Shown: positions 34,412 through 42,801 of the stretch, piece by piece
Layout: each line of letters starts with the position of its first letter
Position numbering within the stretch: the stretch's first letter is position 1
Source of the DNA: Microbacterium sp. SL75
GTDB taxonomy: Bacteria > Actinomycetota > Actinomycetes > Actinomycetales > Microbacteriaceae
Direction: 5' to 3'
DNA: 64,000 bases
NCBI RefSeq assembly: GCF_026625865.1
Contig: NZ_CP113067.1
Location: 434,001-498,000, forward strand
Program-made: the position numbers and the translations under genes
The notes under the pieces: generated by a model
Told to the model about the DNA's origin: nothing
What the model saw: the letters and a program-made list of their open reading frames with translations, nothing else
Database searches by the model: none

Positions 34412-34927
34412 TCAGGCCGCGGTGTCCTGCTTCTCGCGCAGCGCGTCGACCGTGCGAACGGCCTTCGACGGAAGCGCCTGGAAGACGTATGCCGCCTTGG
34501 TCATCGTCGCCTTCATCGCACCGGCGAGCTTCGCCAGCAGGACTTCACGGCTTTCGAGATCGGCGAGCTTGTTGACCTCATCCGCGGTCAGAGCGGCGCC
34601 ATCGAAGTAGCCGCCCTTCACCACGAGCTGAGGGTTAGCCTTGGCAAAGGCACGCAGGCTCTTCGCGACGGCGACAGGGTCACCGTGCACGAACGCGATG
34701 GCAGACGGGCCCTTGAGCTCGTCGTCCAGTCCCGTGACCCCCGCGTTAGCCGCGGCGATCTTGGTCAGCGTGTTCTTCACCACGGCGTAATCCGCGTCCT
34801 GACGGATGTCGTTGCGCAGCTGCTTGAGCTGGGCAACCGTCAGACCGCGGTACTCGGTCAGCAGAACGGCGGTCGAGCTCTCGAAGTTCTTCGTGAGCTC
34901 GGCGACCGATGCATCCTTCTGCGCCAT
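34412..34927 (-). CDS. rplJ: 50S ribosomal protein L10
   Basis: Stalk base protein that binds 23S rRNA and several L7/L12 dimers. It has 171 residues with an N-terminal rRNA-binding part ([27 protein letters not shown]) and a C-terminal helix for L7/L12. GGAGTGGCC precedes the ATG. In excess, L10-L12 complexes repress their own leader, which is present upstream. The rplKA genes lie 11.8 kb away rather than adjacent. Confidence 0.98.
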   Translation of the reverse strand: MAQKDASVAELTKNFESSTAVLLTEYRGLTVAQLKQLRNDIRQDADYAVVKNTLTKIAAANAGVTGLDDELKGPSAIAFVHGDPVAVAKSLRAFAKANPQLVVKGGYFDGAALTADEVNKLADLESREVLLAKLAGAMKATMTKAAYVFQALPSKAVRTVDALREKQDTAA

Positions 34928-34991
34928 GGCCACTCCTTGTGTGAACGAGGCGCTCCGCGATGGCGGGGCGCCGGCCGAAGACACCGGGTCC

Positions 34992-35083
34992 GGACAAAAA
35001 GAAGAGCTCCGGCGCAGGCGCACGGAGCTCGGATTCCCGAAGGAGAGTTCGTTTACCTGCGTAGGTCCCCTGCTTTTCAGCAG
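34992..35083 (-). ncRNA. Ribosomal protein L10 leader with built-in terminator
   Basis: The leader RNA begins with a CTGC-TGAAAA-GCAG hairpin (35070-35083), followed by GGGGACCTACGCAGG. It ends with a GAGCTCCG/CGGAGCTC stem (about 35004-35030) directly followed by TTCTTTTTGT, a clear intrinsic terminator or attenuator. This order matches the known L10 leader, to which L10-L12 bind for autoregulation. The whole leader is about 210 nt from the promoter to rplJ. Confidence 0.8.
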
Positions 35084-35139
35084 ACGCTTCGATCGGAATG
35101 CGAGCACTCCGATAACCGACGGTCTTTGGCTTGGTCACT

Positions 35140-35169
35140 ACTGTACCCGATGCCCCGCTCCCCCGCCAA
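35140..35169 (-). promoter_or_regulatory. rplJL promoter
   Basis: Minus-strand -35 TTGGCG (35164-35169), 18-bp spacer and -10 TACAGT (35140-35145) lie just upstream of the L10 leader. The match to the vegetative sigma consensus is good and the position fits. Confidence 0.65.
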
Positions 35170-35298
35170 ACCAGCCCTCCATCCCCGGACAACCCCGCGT
35201 CCACATCACGTGACGCGGACGAAAGCACATGTACGGCGATGTGCGTTCGACCACGTCGCGTGATTTCGCGAGCGAAGAGCGGGAGGACCGTCGCATGC

Positions 35299-36282
35299 TC
35301 AACGCGGCAGATCGACGCCGAACGACGCGAGGCGCGCAGCCAGCGCCTCCGGCGTGGCGATGTCCCGAAAGCCGCCCCGGCAGACTTTCCAGCCCGTGAC
35401 CGCGCGGATCCAATCTTCACGTCGTTTCTCCTGCAGCAGAACGTCGTCGGCGGACTTTTTGCCACGCATCACCGGGTCGGTGTATTTGCCCGCGCCGTCG
35501 AACTCCCAGAAGACGTGTTGAGTTGGCAGAGCGATGTCCGCGAAGTAGGTGGTTCCTTGTGGTCCGGCCACCGCCGCCTGAGGCTCGACGGTGTATCCCA
35601 GCCGAACGAGCTGCACCCGGCTCACGCTCTCCCCGACGGACTCGGCCCGACCGTCGGCAGACGCGATCACCCTCCGAGCCTGAACGACCCCCCGAGCTCC
35701 CGGCGCATTCCGCGTCCGTTCCGACATGAGATCACGCCACTCCTCTTGAGCATCCGGGTCGAAAATGCGACCTTCGACCGATTTGCCGCGCAGAGCCCCA
35801 TCGGCGCACGCGACCGCCGTCTCGAACGGGCTGGTGCGCGCCACGTCGAAGACCGTGCGCTCCACGGATGTGCACCGAATGCCGTCGACCTCGACGATGT
35901 CGTCGTCGTCGAGCCGGCCCTGATGACGCTGCAGGCCAGGACGGCTCGACGCGCGGCGGCCGCCAGCCAAGGTCATCTGGATCGGTTGCTCGACGAAGCG
36001 GTACAAAGGCAGACCGTGGAGCACCGCAGCCGACAGGTGGGAGACGGCCGCTGACCCGCCCCGCATCTGCTCTGCGGCCGCGACGACCCTGAGCCGGTGT
36101 TGCGCCGACGGGAGCAACTCCGCGAACGGCGCTCGTGCGACGTAGGCGTTGCGTTGCAGACGCTTAAGCGCGCCCGCCCCGTTCGCCCGCCGGATCTCGC
36201 TCAACGCGACGTCACGGTCGACGAGCTGCGAGCGCGTGTGAATGGCGCGTCGGGCGTCGGTGATTGTGCGGTCGTTCGACAT
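35299..36282 (-). CDS. AbiEi-like / DUF559-type protein, first copy
   Basis: A 327-residue protein of a family common in actinobacteria. The N-terminal half resembles the AbiEi antitoxin winged-helix region (RRANGAGALKRLQRNAYVARAPFAEL, then HRLRVVAAAEQMRGGSAAVSHLSAAVLHGLPL). The C-terminal part resembles DUF559/Vsr-type nuclease folds (PQGTTYFADIALPTQHVFWEFDGAGKY...EKRREDWIRAVTGWKV). No AbiEii toxin gene is adjacent. GGAGG touches the ATG directly and a CAGGGT hexamer lies 6 nt upstream, so it may be leaderless or start elsewhere. Function unknown; the gene at 48665 is a paralogue. Confidence 0.75.
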   Translation of the reverse strand: MSNDRTITDARRAIHTRSQLVDRDVALSEIRRANGAGALKRLQRNAYVARAPFAELLPSAQHRLRVVAAAEQMRGGSAAVSHLSAAVLHGLPLYRFVEQPIQMTLAGGRRASSRPGLQRHQGRLDDDDIVEVDGIRCTSVERTVFDVARTSPFETAVACADGALRGKSVEGRIFDPDAQEEWRDLMSERTRNAPGARGVVQARRVIASADGRAESVGESVSRVQLVRLGYTVEPQAAVAGPQGTTYFADIALPTQHVFWEFDGAGKYTDPVMRGKKSADDVLLQEKRREDWIRAVTGWKVCRGGFRDIATPEALAARLASFGVDLPR

Positions 36283-36546
36283 CCTCCGACCCTGCCCACT
36301 TCTCCGTCCTGTCCGGCTTGTCAGCACCCCAATCCGTGGGCAGCGGTCGGCCTCGCGCCACTGGGGAGAAACCTCTCGCCCCGTCTCGCCCCGTCTCACC
36401 CCGCCTCCCCCGCCTCCCCCAGCCGAGGCCACGCAACGCCCCCAGCCCTCGACATCACGCGACCTCGTCCGCACCACACGTCATTGCGTGTCCGTTGGCC
36501 CGGTTCACGTGAGTTGGGCGCTCACCGCCGCTCCACCCGCCGCGGG
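36283..36546. other. Gap with three 10-bp direct repeats
   Basis: A 264-bp stretch between two minus-strand genes. The only structure I see is tctcgccccg, tctcgccccg, tctcaccccg in tandem (36376-36405), next to pyrimidine-rich DNA. No gene or clear terminator is visible. Confidence 0.5.
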
Positions 36547-36948
36547 TCAGGAGACGCGCGCCGCCGGCAGCATCGCCCGGGTCATGCGCACGATGCGCGA
36601 GGGCGTGCGCGCGCCGAGCCACACCGTGCACACGGGCGCCTCTCCGCAGGCCCACTCGGCGCACCACGCGTGGATCGCCGTCGCGAGCCTCTCGCCGCGC
36701 GGGCGCAACTCGCCGTCGATCGTGCGGTCGAGCCAGCTCACCCGCGCCGCCGGGGCGTCGAACGCCTCGATCTCGTCCGCGCCGCAGATCTCGACCAGCA
36801 CGGTCGCGTGCGCTCCGGGCGAGAGAGCCGCGGCGATCCGACGCATCTGGGGGGTGTTCCGCGCGTCGCCGCCGAGCAGCACCGCGCCTTCCAGGTCGCA
36901 CCAGCGACCGCCGTCGGGGCGACGCAGCGAGGGGTCAACCGAACTCAT
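36547..36948 (-). CDS. SIP-domain (siderophore-interacting protein C-terminal) protein
   Basis: A 133-residue protein matching only the NAD(P)H-binding SIP domain of siderophore-interacting proteins (GRWCDLEGAVLLGGDARNTPQMRRIAAAL, VLVEICGADEIEAF, WLDRTIDGE). Full-length SIPs also have a FAD-binding domain, absent here. The ATG lies 6 nt after a TAAGTT -10, so it is probably leaderless. A GTG two codons upstream is the alternative. An IdeR/DmdR-like iron box overlaps the promoter, which agrees with a role in ferric-siderophore handling. Confidence 0.78.
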   Translation of the reverse strand: MSSVDPSLRRPDGGRWCDLEGAVLLGGDARNTPQMRRIAAALSPGAHATVLVEICGADEIEAFDAPAARVSWLDRTIDGELRPRGERLATAIHAWCAEWACGEAPVCTVWLGARTPSRIVRMTRAMLPAARVS

Positions 36949-36954
36949 GCACAC

Positions 36955-36976
36955 AACTTAGGTCACCCTTACTTCA
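36955..36976 (-). promoter_or_regulatory. Leaderless promoter overlapped by an iron box
   Basis: AACTTA (36955-36960) is TAAGTT on the minus strand, 6 nt before the SIP ATG. TTAGGTCACCCTTACTTCA (36958-36976) agrees with the IdeR/DmdR consensus TTAGGTTAGGCTAACCTAA at 13 of 19 positions. Repressor binding would block the -10 when iron is plentiful. Confidence 0.5.
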
Positions 36977-37050
36977 CCCACAAGACCCCGGATGCCGACG
37001 CGCCGCTGCTCGCATGCGCTCCACGGGCGGGCGGGGTTAGGGTCGAAACC

Positions 37051-37725
37051 ATGTCGCCCGAGCTCGTCGCCTCTCGCAGCGCCGACCTCGACGCCCGGAT
37101 CGTGGCCGACTCGCGCGATCGCGTCTCGTGGATTCGCGCGCGCTCCCGGGGCATCACCGCCACCGACGTGGCCGCACTCACGAGCGCCAATGCGATCTCC
37201 CGGGCGGCCGATGCCAAGCTCATGGGCTCGAACTTCTCGGGCAACGCCTTCACCGCCCACGGTCGTCGTCGCGAGCCCGAGATCGCCGCATGGGTGGCAG
37301 CCACCCATGGCATCCGACCGTCGTCCGCGCTCTACCACGCGGTCGTCGAGAAGCGCCACCTCGCGACCCCCGACGGAGTGGTCGTCGACGGCGAGGGCCG
37401 CATCGTCCTCGCCGAGATCAAGACCACCAACAAGGCGTGGCGCTCGATCCCCAAGACCTACATGCGCCAGATCTGGTGGCAGCAGCACGTGCTCGGCGCC
37501 GAGCGCACCCTCGTCGCCTGGGAGCAGCACGACGGCTTCGTCCCCCTGCACGACGAGCCGCGATGCCAGTGGATCGACCGCGACGAGCGCGAGATCGCCA
37601 AGCTCGTGGGGCTCGCGACTTCGCTGATCGACGAGCTCTACCGCCGCACCATGGAAGCACGCCGGCCGGTGCCGGTGCAGAAGGAACCCACGGACAGGTA
37701 TCGGGCTCTCGCCCTCCTCGATTAA
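37051..37725 (+). CDS. YqaJ-type viral recombinase family exonuclease
   Basis: A 224-residue PD-(D/E)XK nuclease of the YqaJ/lambda-exonuclease family. The catalytic core is visible as RRREPEIAAWV near 74, ATPDGVVVDGEGRIVLAEIKTTNK (Asp near 112, Glu-x-Lys near 124-126) and YMRQIWWQQHVLG near 140. Such enzymes usually pair with a RecT-type annealase in phages, but no phage gene is nearby, so it is an isolated chromosomal copy. A TAGGGT -10 lies 7 nt before the ATG, so it is probably leaderless. Possible role in DNA repair; not shown. Confidence 0.8.
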   Translation: MSPELVASRSADLDARIVADSRDRVSWIRARSRGITATDVAALTSANAISRAADAKLMGSNFSGNAFTAHGRRREPEIAAWVAATHGIRPSSALYHAVVEKRHLATPDGVVVDGEGRIVLAEIKTTNKAWRSIPKTYMRQIWWQQHVLGAERTLVAWEQHDGFVPLHDEPRCQWIDRDEREIAKLVGLATSLIDELYRRTMEARRPVPVQKEPTDRYRALALLD

Positions 37726-37727
37726 TA

Positions 37728-37772
37728 GTTGACGGAAGTCAAGCAATAGGCGTATCGTTGACATCAGTCAAC
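37728..37772 (+). promoter_or_regulatory. Promoter and two MarR-type operators for the DHA2 exporter
   Basis: Two palindromes of the same type, GTTGAC-ggaa-GTCAAG (37728-37743) and GTTGAC-atca-GTCAAC (37757-37772), start 29 bp apart. The first covers the -35 TTGACG (37729-37734), and TATCGT (37753-37758, 18-bp spacer) is the -10, so binding would occlude the promoter. The downstream MarR gene is the likely repressor. Confidence 0.7.
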
Positions 37773-37824
37773 CAATCGCGCCAGTGTCGTCGCGGCATCC
37801 GTCCCCCTTTCGTGGAGTTCCCGC

Positions 37825-39519
37825 ATGACAGCAACTTCTTCCGACGCGCCCGCACAGCGGCGCGTCCTGCCGGCTCTGATCGGCCTCCTGCTCGGCACCT
37901 TCGTGTCGATGCTCGCCTCGACCGTCGTGTCGACCTCGCTGCCCGTCATCGTGCACGATCTGTCCGGCGACCAGAACGCCTACACCTGGGTCATCACCGC
38001 GACCCTGCTCACCACCGCGATCTCGACCCCCATCTGGGGCAAGCTGGCCGACCTGTTCAACCGCAAGGTGCTCATCCAGATCGCCATCGCCATCTTCGTG
38101 CTCGCGACGGCCGCCGCCGGCTTCTCGCAGGACACGAACATGCTGATCGCCTTCCGCGCGGTCCAGGGTCTCGGCGCCGGCGGCCTCGCCGCCCTCAGCC
38201 AGGTGATCATGGCCGACATCATCAGCCCCCGCGAGCGTGGTCGCTACATGGGCCTGTTCGGCGCGGTCATGGCCGTCGCCACCGTCGGCGGCCCTCTGCT
38301 CGGCGGTGTCATCACCGACGCGTTCGGCTGGCGCTGGAACTTCTTCGTCGCCCTCCCCTTCGCCGTCGCAGCCCTGCTGATCCAGCAGCGCACGCTGCAC
38401 CTTCCGGCACGGGCGAAGCGCGCGGTGAAGATCGACTACGTCGGCATCGTCCTGCTCTCGGCCGCCGTGTCGTTGCTGCTCATCTGGGTCACCAACGCCG
38501 GCAGCACCTTCGAGTGGGCCAGCACCGAGACGCTGCTCATGGTCGGCGGCGCGGTCCTCGCCGCGATCCTGTTCGTCGTGGTCGAGCTGCGCTCCTCCGA
38601 GCCCCTCGTGCCGCTCACCCTGTTCCGCGACGCGACGTTCACCCTCGCCACGATCGCCTCGATCGCCACAGGACTCGCGATGTTCGGCACCTCGGTGTTC
38701 CTCAGCCAGTACATGCAGATGGCCCGCGGCGCCACGCCGACCGAGGCGGGCGTCATGACGATCCCGATGATCGGCGGCCTGCTCGTCTCGTCGATCGTCG
38801 TCGGCGCCCTGATCTCGCGCTTCGGTCGCTGGAAGCCGTTCCTCATCGCCGGTGGCGTGCTGTTGATCGCGGGTTCCTTCCTGCTGTCGACCATCCACTA
38901 CGACACGAACTTCACCCTCGTCTCGATCTACATGGCGTTGCTCGGCGCCGGTGTCGGCATGACGATGCAGAACCTCGTCCTCGTGGTGCAGAACACCGCC
39001 AACCCCACGCAGATGGGCGCGGCGAGTTCGGGCGTGACGTTCTTCCGGAGCCTCGGCGGCACGATCGGCGTCTCGGTGATGGGTGCCGCTCTCGCGAGCA
39101 TGGCGACAAGCCTGTTCACCGACCGCGCGGCCGACCTCAAGGCCGCCATCATCGGCCTCGGCGCCGATGGGGCCTCGGTCGCGCAGAGCCTGCAGTCGGG
39201 AGCCATCCCGCAGGTGTCGACCCTCCCCGAGAGCGTCCGCGTGATTGTCGAGGACATCTATGCGCAGTCGATCGCCCACTCGTTCCTCATCGCCGTGCCC
39301 GTCGCGGTGGTGAGCCTCATCGCGATCCTGTTCCTGCCCAACCGCCCGCTGACCCGCATGACGACCTCCGAGCGTGTCGCGGCGAGCGAGGCCGACTTCG
39401 CCACCGTGTCCGTTCCCGAGGCCATGGCCACGCTCTCGGCCACCGGTACCATCCCGACACAGGATGCCGGCTCCCCGCGCCGCGCACGCCGAGCGGCCGA
39501 GATGGGAGAGGATGGCTGA
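37825..39519 (+). CDS. DHA2 (EmrB/QacA) family MFS multidrug exporter
   Basis: A 564-residue drug:H+ antiporter with fourteen predicted helices. Characteristic segments are the helix-1 motif LLLGTFVSMLASTVVSTSLPVI, WGKLADLFNRKV in loop 2-3, FRAVQGLGAGGLAALSQVIMADII, and the antiporter motif C (GAVMAVATVGGPLLGGVITD). The extended C-terminus (about 530-564) is cytoplasmic. It overlaps the MarR gene by 8 bp. Induced drug efflux is the likely role; the substrate cannot be read. Confidence 0.92.
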   Translation: MTATSSDAPAQRRVLPALIGLLLGTFVSMLASTVVSTSLPVIVHDLSGDQNAYTWVITATLLTTAISTPIWGKLADLFNRKVLIQIAIAIFVLATAAAGFSQDTNMLIAFRAVQGLGAGGLAALSQVIMADIISPRERGRYMGLFGAVMAVATVGGPLLGGVITDAFGWRWNFFVALPFAVAALLIQQRTLHLPARAKRAVKIDYVGIVLLSAAVSLLLIWVTNAGSTFEWASTETLLMVGGAVLAAILFVVVELRSSEPLVPLTLFRDATFTLATIASIATGLAMFGTSVFLSQYMQMARGATPTEAGVMTIPMIGGLLVSSIVVGALISRFGRWKPFLIAGGVLLIAGSFLLSTIHYDTNFTLVSIYMALLGAGVGMTMQNLVLVVQNTANPTQMGAASSGVTFFRSLGGTIGVSVMGAALASMATSLFTDRAADLKAAIIGLGADGASVAQSLQSGAIPQVSTLPESVRVIVEDIYAQSIAHSFLIAVPVAVVSLIAILFLPNRPLTRMTTSERVAASEADFATVSVPEAMATLSATGTIPTQDAGSPRRARRAAEMGEDG

Positions 39520-39985
39520 CGTGACGAGCGAACAGGACGACGAACGCCGCGTGGCCGTGCAGGCCCTGGAGTCGTCGTTCTCGGAACTCATGACCGTGTT
39601 CCGCCGCTTCGTCTCCGAGGCGGCGGAACGCGTGAGTCCGGGAATGCTGCCGGCGACGTTCAAGGCCCTCTCGGTGGTGAGCCGCTTCGGCCCGCTGACC
39701 CTGTCGGCCCTGGCCGAGCGGCTGGCCGCCGACAAGGGCTTTCTCAGCCGCTCGATCACCGAGCTCGAAGATCTCGGCCTGGTCACGCGGACGCCCGATC
39801 CGAACGACCGCCGCTCACGGCTGATCGCCGTCACCGAGGTGGGCCACGCGCGCCTCGCGGAGGCACGTGCTCCGCACGAGAGCCGCCTGTTCGATGCGAT
39901 CGCCGATTGGACCATCGACGACATCCGCCATCTGTCGACGCTGCTGCACGCTCTGGCCGTCGGCGAAGTCCCCGCCCGCGACTGA
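39512..39985 (+). CDS. MarR-family transcriptional repressor
   Basis: A 157-residue winged-helix regulator: LTLSALAERLAADKGFLSRSITELEDLGLVTR (recognition region) and the wing DPNDRRSRLIAVTEVG are typical MarR. Start ATG 39512 overlaps the exporter stop. A GTG at 39521 with a better-spaced GGAGAGG is an equally good start (154 residues). Co-transcribed with the DHA2 exporter, whose promoter carries two palindromes, so autorepression of the pair is expected. Confidence 0.9.
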   Translation: MADVTSEQDDERRVAVQALESSFSELMTVFRRFVSEAAERVSPGMLPATFKALSVVSRFGPLTLSALAERLAADKGFLSRSITELEDLGLVTRTPDPNDRRSRLIAVTEVGHARLAEARAPHESRLFDAIADWTIDDIRHLSTLLHALAVGEVPARD

Positions 39986-40122
39986 TCGCTCCCCGGGGCC
40001 GGGCAGGAGCGGGCTTCGCGACACGGTGACCGAGGCGTAACACCGCCGAGACAATGGCGGGGTTGACTGAGGGGATCGCGGCGAGGTCGCCGCGGACCGA
40101 CCGCAGTGAGAGTGAGCGCCCG

Positions 40123-41142
40123 ATGAGATTCCGATCGACGCGTCCCGAGACCGCCCTTCAGCCCGCTCCCCCGGTGCCGGACACGATGCGGGCGGTGGTG
40201 TTCGACGGCCCCGGAGACGCCGACGTCCTGCACCTCGCCGACGTCGAGGTTCCCACTCCCGTGCTGAGCGAGGTGCTCGTGCGGGTGGTCGCCGCTGGCG
40301 TCAACCCGATCGACGCGAAGACGCGTGCGGGGCGCGGCCTCTCCGGCGCCATCTCGGCGTGGCCGGCCGTGCTCGGTCTCGACGTGAGCGGCGTCGTCGT
40401 ACGGGCGCCCTTCGACGCGCACCCGTTCCCCGTCGGCACCGAGGTCTACGGCATGGCCACCGTGCCGCGCACGAGCGGCTCGTACGCCGAGTACGTCGTC
40501 GTGCCGACCCTCTCCCTCGCCCGCAAGCCTTCGTCTCTGTCGCATGTCGAGGCGGCCGGCGTACCCGTGGCGGCCCTCACGGCCTGGGGGATCGTGGTCG
40601 AGACGGCCCTCGCGCATCAGGGCCAGCGCATCCTCGTGCACGCGGGCAGCGGGGGTGTCGGGCACTTCGCGGTGCAGTTCGCCGCGTACTTCGGCGCTCA
40701 CGTGATCGCGACCGGATCTCCCCGCAACCTGGAGTGGCTTCGCGAGCTCGGCGCCGCCGAGGTGGTCGACTACACCTCGACCCGGTTCGAAGAGGTGGTG
40801 TCCGACGTCGACGTGGTCATCGACCTCATCGGCAACGTCTCCGACGACACCGGCACGCGCTCGCTCGAGGTGCTGCGCCCGGGGGGATTGCTCATCGAGG
40901 TGCCCACCGGGGCGTGGCCCGGCTTCCGCGAGGCCGCCGCGGAGCGCGGCATCCGCTCCACCGATTACAAGACGATCCCCGACGGCGGAGCTCTCTCCAC
41001 GATCACCCGGCTGCTCGAGTCGGGAGCCGTGCGCGTGTACGTCGAGCACGTCTTCGAACTCGACGACGCCGCCGCCGCGCACACCGCGCTCGAGCGCGGG
41101 CACACGCGAGGAAAGATCGTGCTGAGCGTCAGCGACGACTGA
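40123..41142 (+). CDS. Zinc-independent NADP-dependent alcohol dehydrogenase / quinone oxidoreductase
   Basis: A 339-residue medium-chain dehydrogenase/reductase of the quinone oxidoreductase group. It has a GroES-like N-terminal domain (AAGVNPIDAKTRAG) and a Rossmann domain with VHAGSGGVGHFAVQFAAYFG near 165. The zinc-ligand pattern of alcohol dehydrogenases is lacking. It ends in the DAAAAHTALERGHTRGKIVL motif common to the family. An upstream ATG at 40054 is in frame but reads as non-coding. Ends 2 bp from the convergent ArgP gene. Substrate unknown. Confidence 0.88.
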   Translation: MRFRSTRPETALQPAPPVPDTMRAVVFDGPGDADVLHLADVEVPTPVLSEVLVRVVAAGVNPIDAKTRAGRGLSGAISAWPAVLGLDVSGVVVRAPFDAHPFPVGTEVYGMATVPRTSGSYAEYVVVPTLSLARKPSSLSHVEAAGVPVAALTAWGIVVETALAHQGQRILVHAGSGGVGHFAVQFAAYFGAHVIATGSPRNLEWLRELGAAEVVDYTSTRFEEVVSDVDVVIDLIGNVSDDTGTRSLEVLRPGGLLIEVPTGAWPGFREAAAERGIRSTDYKTIPDGGALSTITRLLESGAVRVYVEHVFELDDAAAAHTALERGHTRGKIVLSVSDD

Positions 41143-41144
41143 CC

Positions 41145-42032
41145 TCAACCGACCGCCAGCATCCGGCGCCCCTCGTCGACGATCTCGTCGGCCACCTCAT
41201 CGAGCAGCGGCGAGGTGAGGTTCCACTGCTGCCAGTAGAGGGGAACATCGATCGGATCGTCGCCGAGGCGCACGAGCTCCCCCGCGCGCAGGGCTTGGCC
41301 CGATTGGAACCCCGGGAGCAATCCCCACCCCAGACCCAGTGCGACGGCCGTGGCGAAGTCCTGGGAGGCCGGAACCCGATGCCGCGGCGGAGCCGCTGCG
41401 GCCACCCCGCGGCGCGTCAGCCACTGGGTCTGCAAGTCGTCGCGCCGGTCGAAGTCGACCACCGGCGCTGAGCCGAGCGCCTCGGCATCGACCCCGTCGG
41501 CGAACCATCGATCGGCGAACGAGGCGGTCGCCACCGCCTCGTACCGGAGGACGCCGAGACGGCGCACGCGGCACCCGGCCACCGGGGCCTCGCGCGAAGT
41601 GACGGCGGCCATCACCGTCCCGGATTCGAGCAGCCCCGCCGTGAAGTCCTGATCGTCGCGATGGAGGTCGAAGACGACGGCCCGGCGCTGCGCGACCCGG
41701 GCCAGAGGCGGCAGGAACCACGTCGCGAGCGAGTCCGCGTTCACGGCGAGAGGGACGGATGCCACCGTCCCACCCTCCGCCCCGATCGCGGCGAGCGCGT
41801 CATGTTCGAGCAGAGCGAGCTGACGCGCCAGGCGCACCACGGCGTCGCCGGCTTCTGTGGCGCTGACGGGCTTGCTGCGCACGAGCACGACGCGGCCGAG
41901 CTGATCCTCGAGCGCGCGGATGCGCTGGCTCACCGCGGACGGTGTGATGTGCAGGCGACGGGCGGCGGCATCGAGGGTTCCCTCGTCGACGACGACGGCG
42001 AGGGTGCGAGCGAGATCGAGCGGGATCGACAT
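41145..42032 (-). CDS. argP: LysR-family regulator ArgP/LysG
   Basis: A 295-residue LysR-type activator with HTH (LDAAARRLHITPSAVSQRIRALEDQLGR) and an effector domain. Length, sequence and position divergent to lysE identify it as ArgP/LysG, which senses lysine/arginine and switches on the exporter. The ATG lies 6 nt after TAGCAT, so it is probably leaderless. Confidence 0.92.
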   Translation of the reverse strand: MSIPLDLARTLAVVVDEGTLDAAARRLHITPSAVSQRIRALEDQLGRVVLVRSKPVSATEAGDAVVRLARQLALLEHDALAAIGAEGGTVASVPLAVNADSLATWFLPPLARVAQRRAVVFDLHRDDQDFTAGLLESGTVMAAVTSREAPVAGCRVRRLGVLRYEAVATASFADRWFADGVDAEALGSAPVVDFDRRDDLQTQWLTRRGVAAAAPPRHRVPASQDFATAVALGLGWGLLPGFQSGQALRAGELVRLGDDPIDVPLYWQQWNLTSPLLDEVADEIVDEGRRMLAVG

Positions 42033-42102
42033 GAAGGAATGCTAATGGTGCGCCAGAATCCTGAGCTGGTCTACGCCTCGACCACCCCCTAACGTCGAGT
42101 TC
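42033..42102. promoter_or_regulatory. Divergent leaderless promoters of argP and lysE
   Basis: In this 70-bp gap ATGCTA (42039-42044) is TAGCAT on the minus strand, 6 nt from the argP ATG, and TAACGT (42090-42095) lies 7 nt from the lysE GTG. Neither start has a Shine-Dalgarno. The 45 bp between the two -10s must hold the regulator site. Confidence 0.6.
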
Positions 42103-42762
42103 GTGCTCCCCTCCCTCCTCGCCGGTCTCGGCCTCGGCTTCTCCCTGATCGTCGCCATCGGCGCGCAGAACCTCTTCGTTCTGCGTCAGGGCGTCCGCCG
42201 TGAGCATCTGCTGGCCGTCGTGGCGGTCTGCGCGCTGTCGGACGCGGTCCTGATCCTGCTCGGGGTATCCGGTATCGGTCTGGTCCTGCAGGCGGTGCCG
42301 TGGCTCATCGTCGTCGTGAGGTGGGCGGGGGCGGCGTTCCTCGTCGGCTACGGTTTGCTCGCCGCGCGCCGCGCCCTGCGCCCGAGCGGCGCGACGCTGC
42401 ACTTCGACGCCTCGGGATCCTCGCCCGCACCGCTCGCCGGGACGACGACGGTGCAGACCCGTCCGGCACGCACGACGCTCGCGGCGACGGTGCTGACGTG
42501 TCTGGCCCTCACCTGGCTCAATCCGCACGTGTACCTCGACACGGTCTTCCTCCTCGGGTCGGTGGCCTCGACGCACGGCGACGGACGCTGGGCGTTCGCG
42601 ACGGGCGCGTGCGCGGCGAGCCTGTTGTGGTTCTCGGCCCTCGGCTACGGCGCACGCTTCCTCGGCCGCTGGCTCGATACCCCGCGCGCGTGGCGCCTGC
42701 TCGACGGGATCATCGCCGTGGTGATGTTCGCGATCGCCCTTTCGCTCGTGCTGCCGCACTGA
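42103..42762 (+). CDS. lysE: LysE-family basic amino acid exporter
   Basis: A 219-residue membrane exporter with six helices. The N-terminus LLAGLGLGFSLIVAIGAQNLFVLRQG is the LysE signature. A charged insertion (about 90-125) sits between helices 3 and 4, and LTWLNPHVYLDTVFLLG is conserved. It expels lysine and arginine to prevent overload, under control of the divergent ArgP. GTG start. Confidence 0.94.
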   Translation: MLPSLLAGLGLGFSLIVAIGAQNLFVLRQGVRREHLLAVVAVCALSDAVLILLGVSGIGLVLQAVPWLIVVVRWAGAAFLVGYGLLAARRALRPSGATLHFDASGSSPAPLAGTTTVQTRPARTTLAATVLTCLALTWLNPHVYLDTVFLLGSVASTHGDGRWAFATGACAASLLWFSALGYGARFLGRWLDTPRAWRLLDGIIAVVMFAIALSLVLPH

Positions 42763-42801
42763 CCCACGACCCCGCGTCCCGTCGTCCGCAAGAATGGCCC
42801 G

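Noticed and set aside
35299..36282. AbiE toxin-antitoxin system
   Set aside because: No AbiEii-like nucleotidyltransferase gene is adjacent, and the protein has an extra nuclease-like half.
36376..36405. Regulatory iteron array
   Set aside because: Only three 10-bp copies in pyrimidine-rich DNA; too weak to claim an origin or operator.
37051..37725. Prophage remnant
   Set aside because: No integrase, att repeats, structural or recT-like genes on either side.
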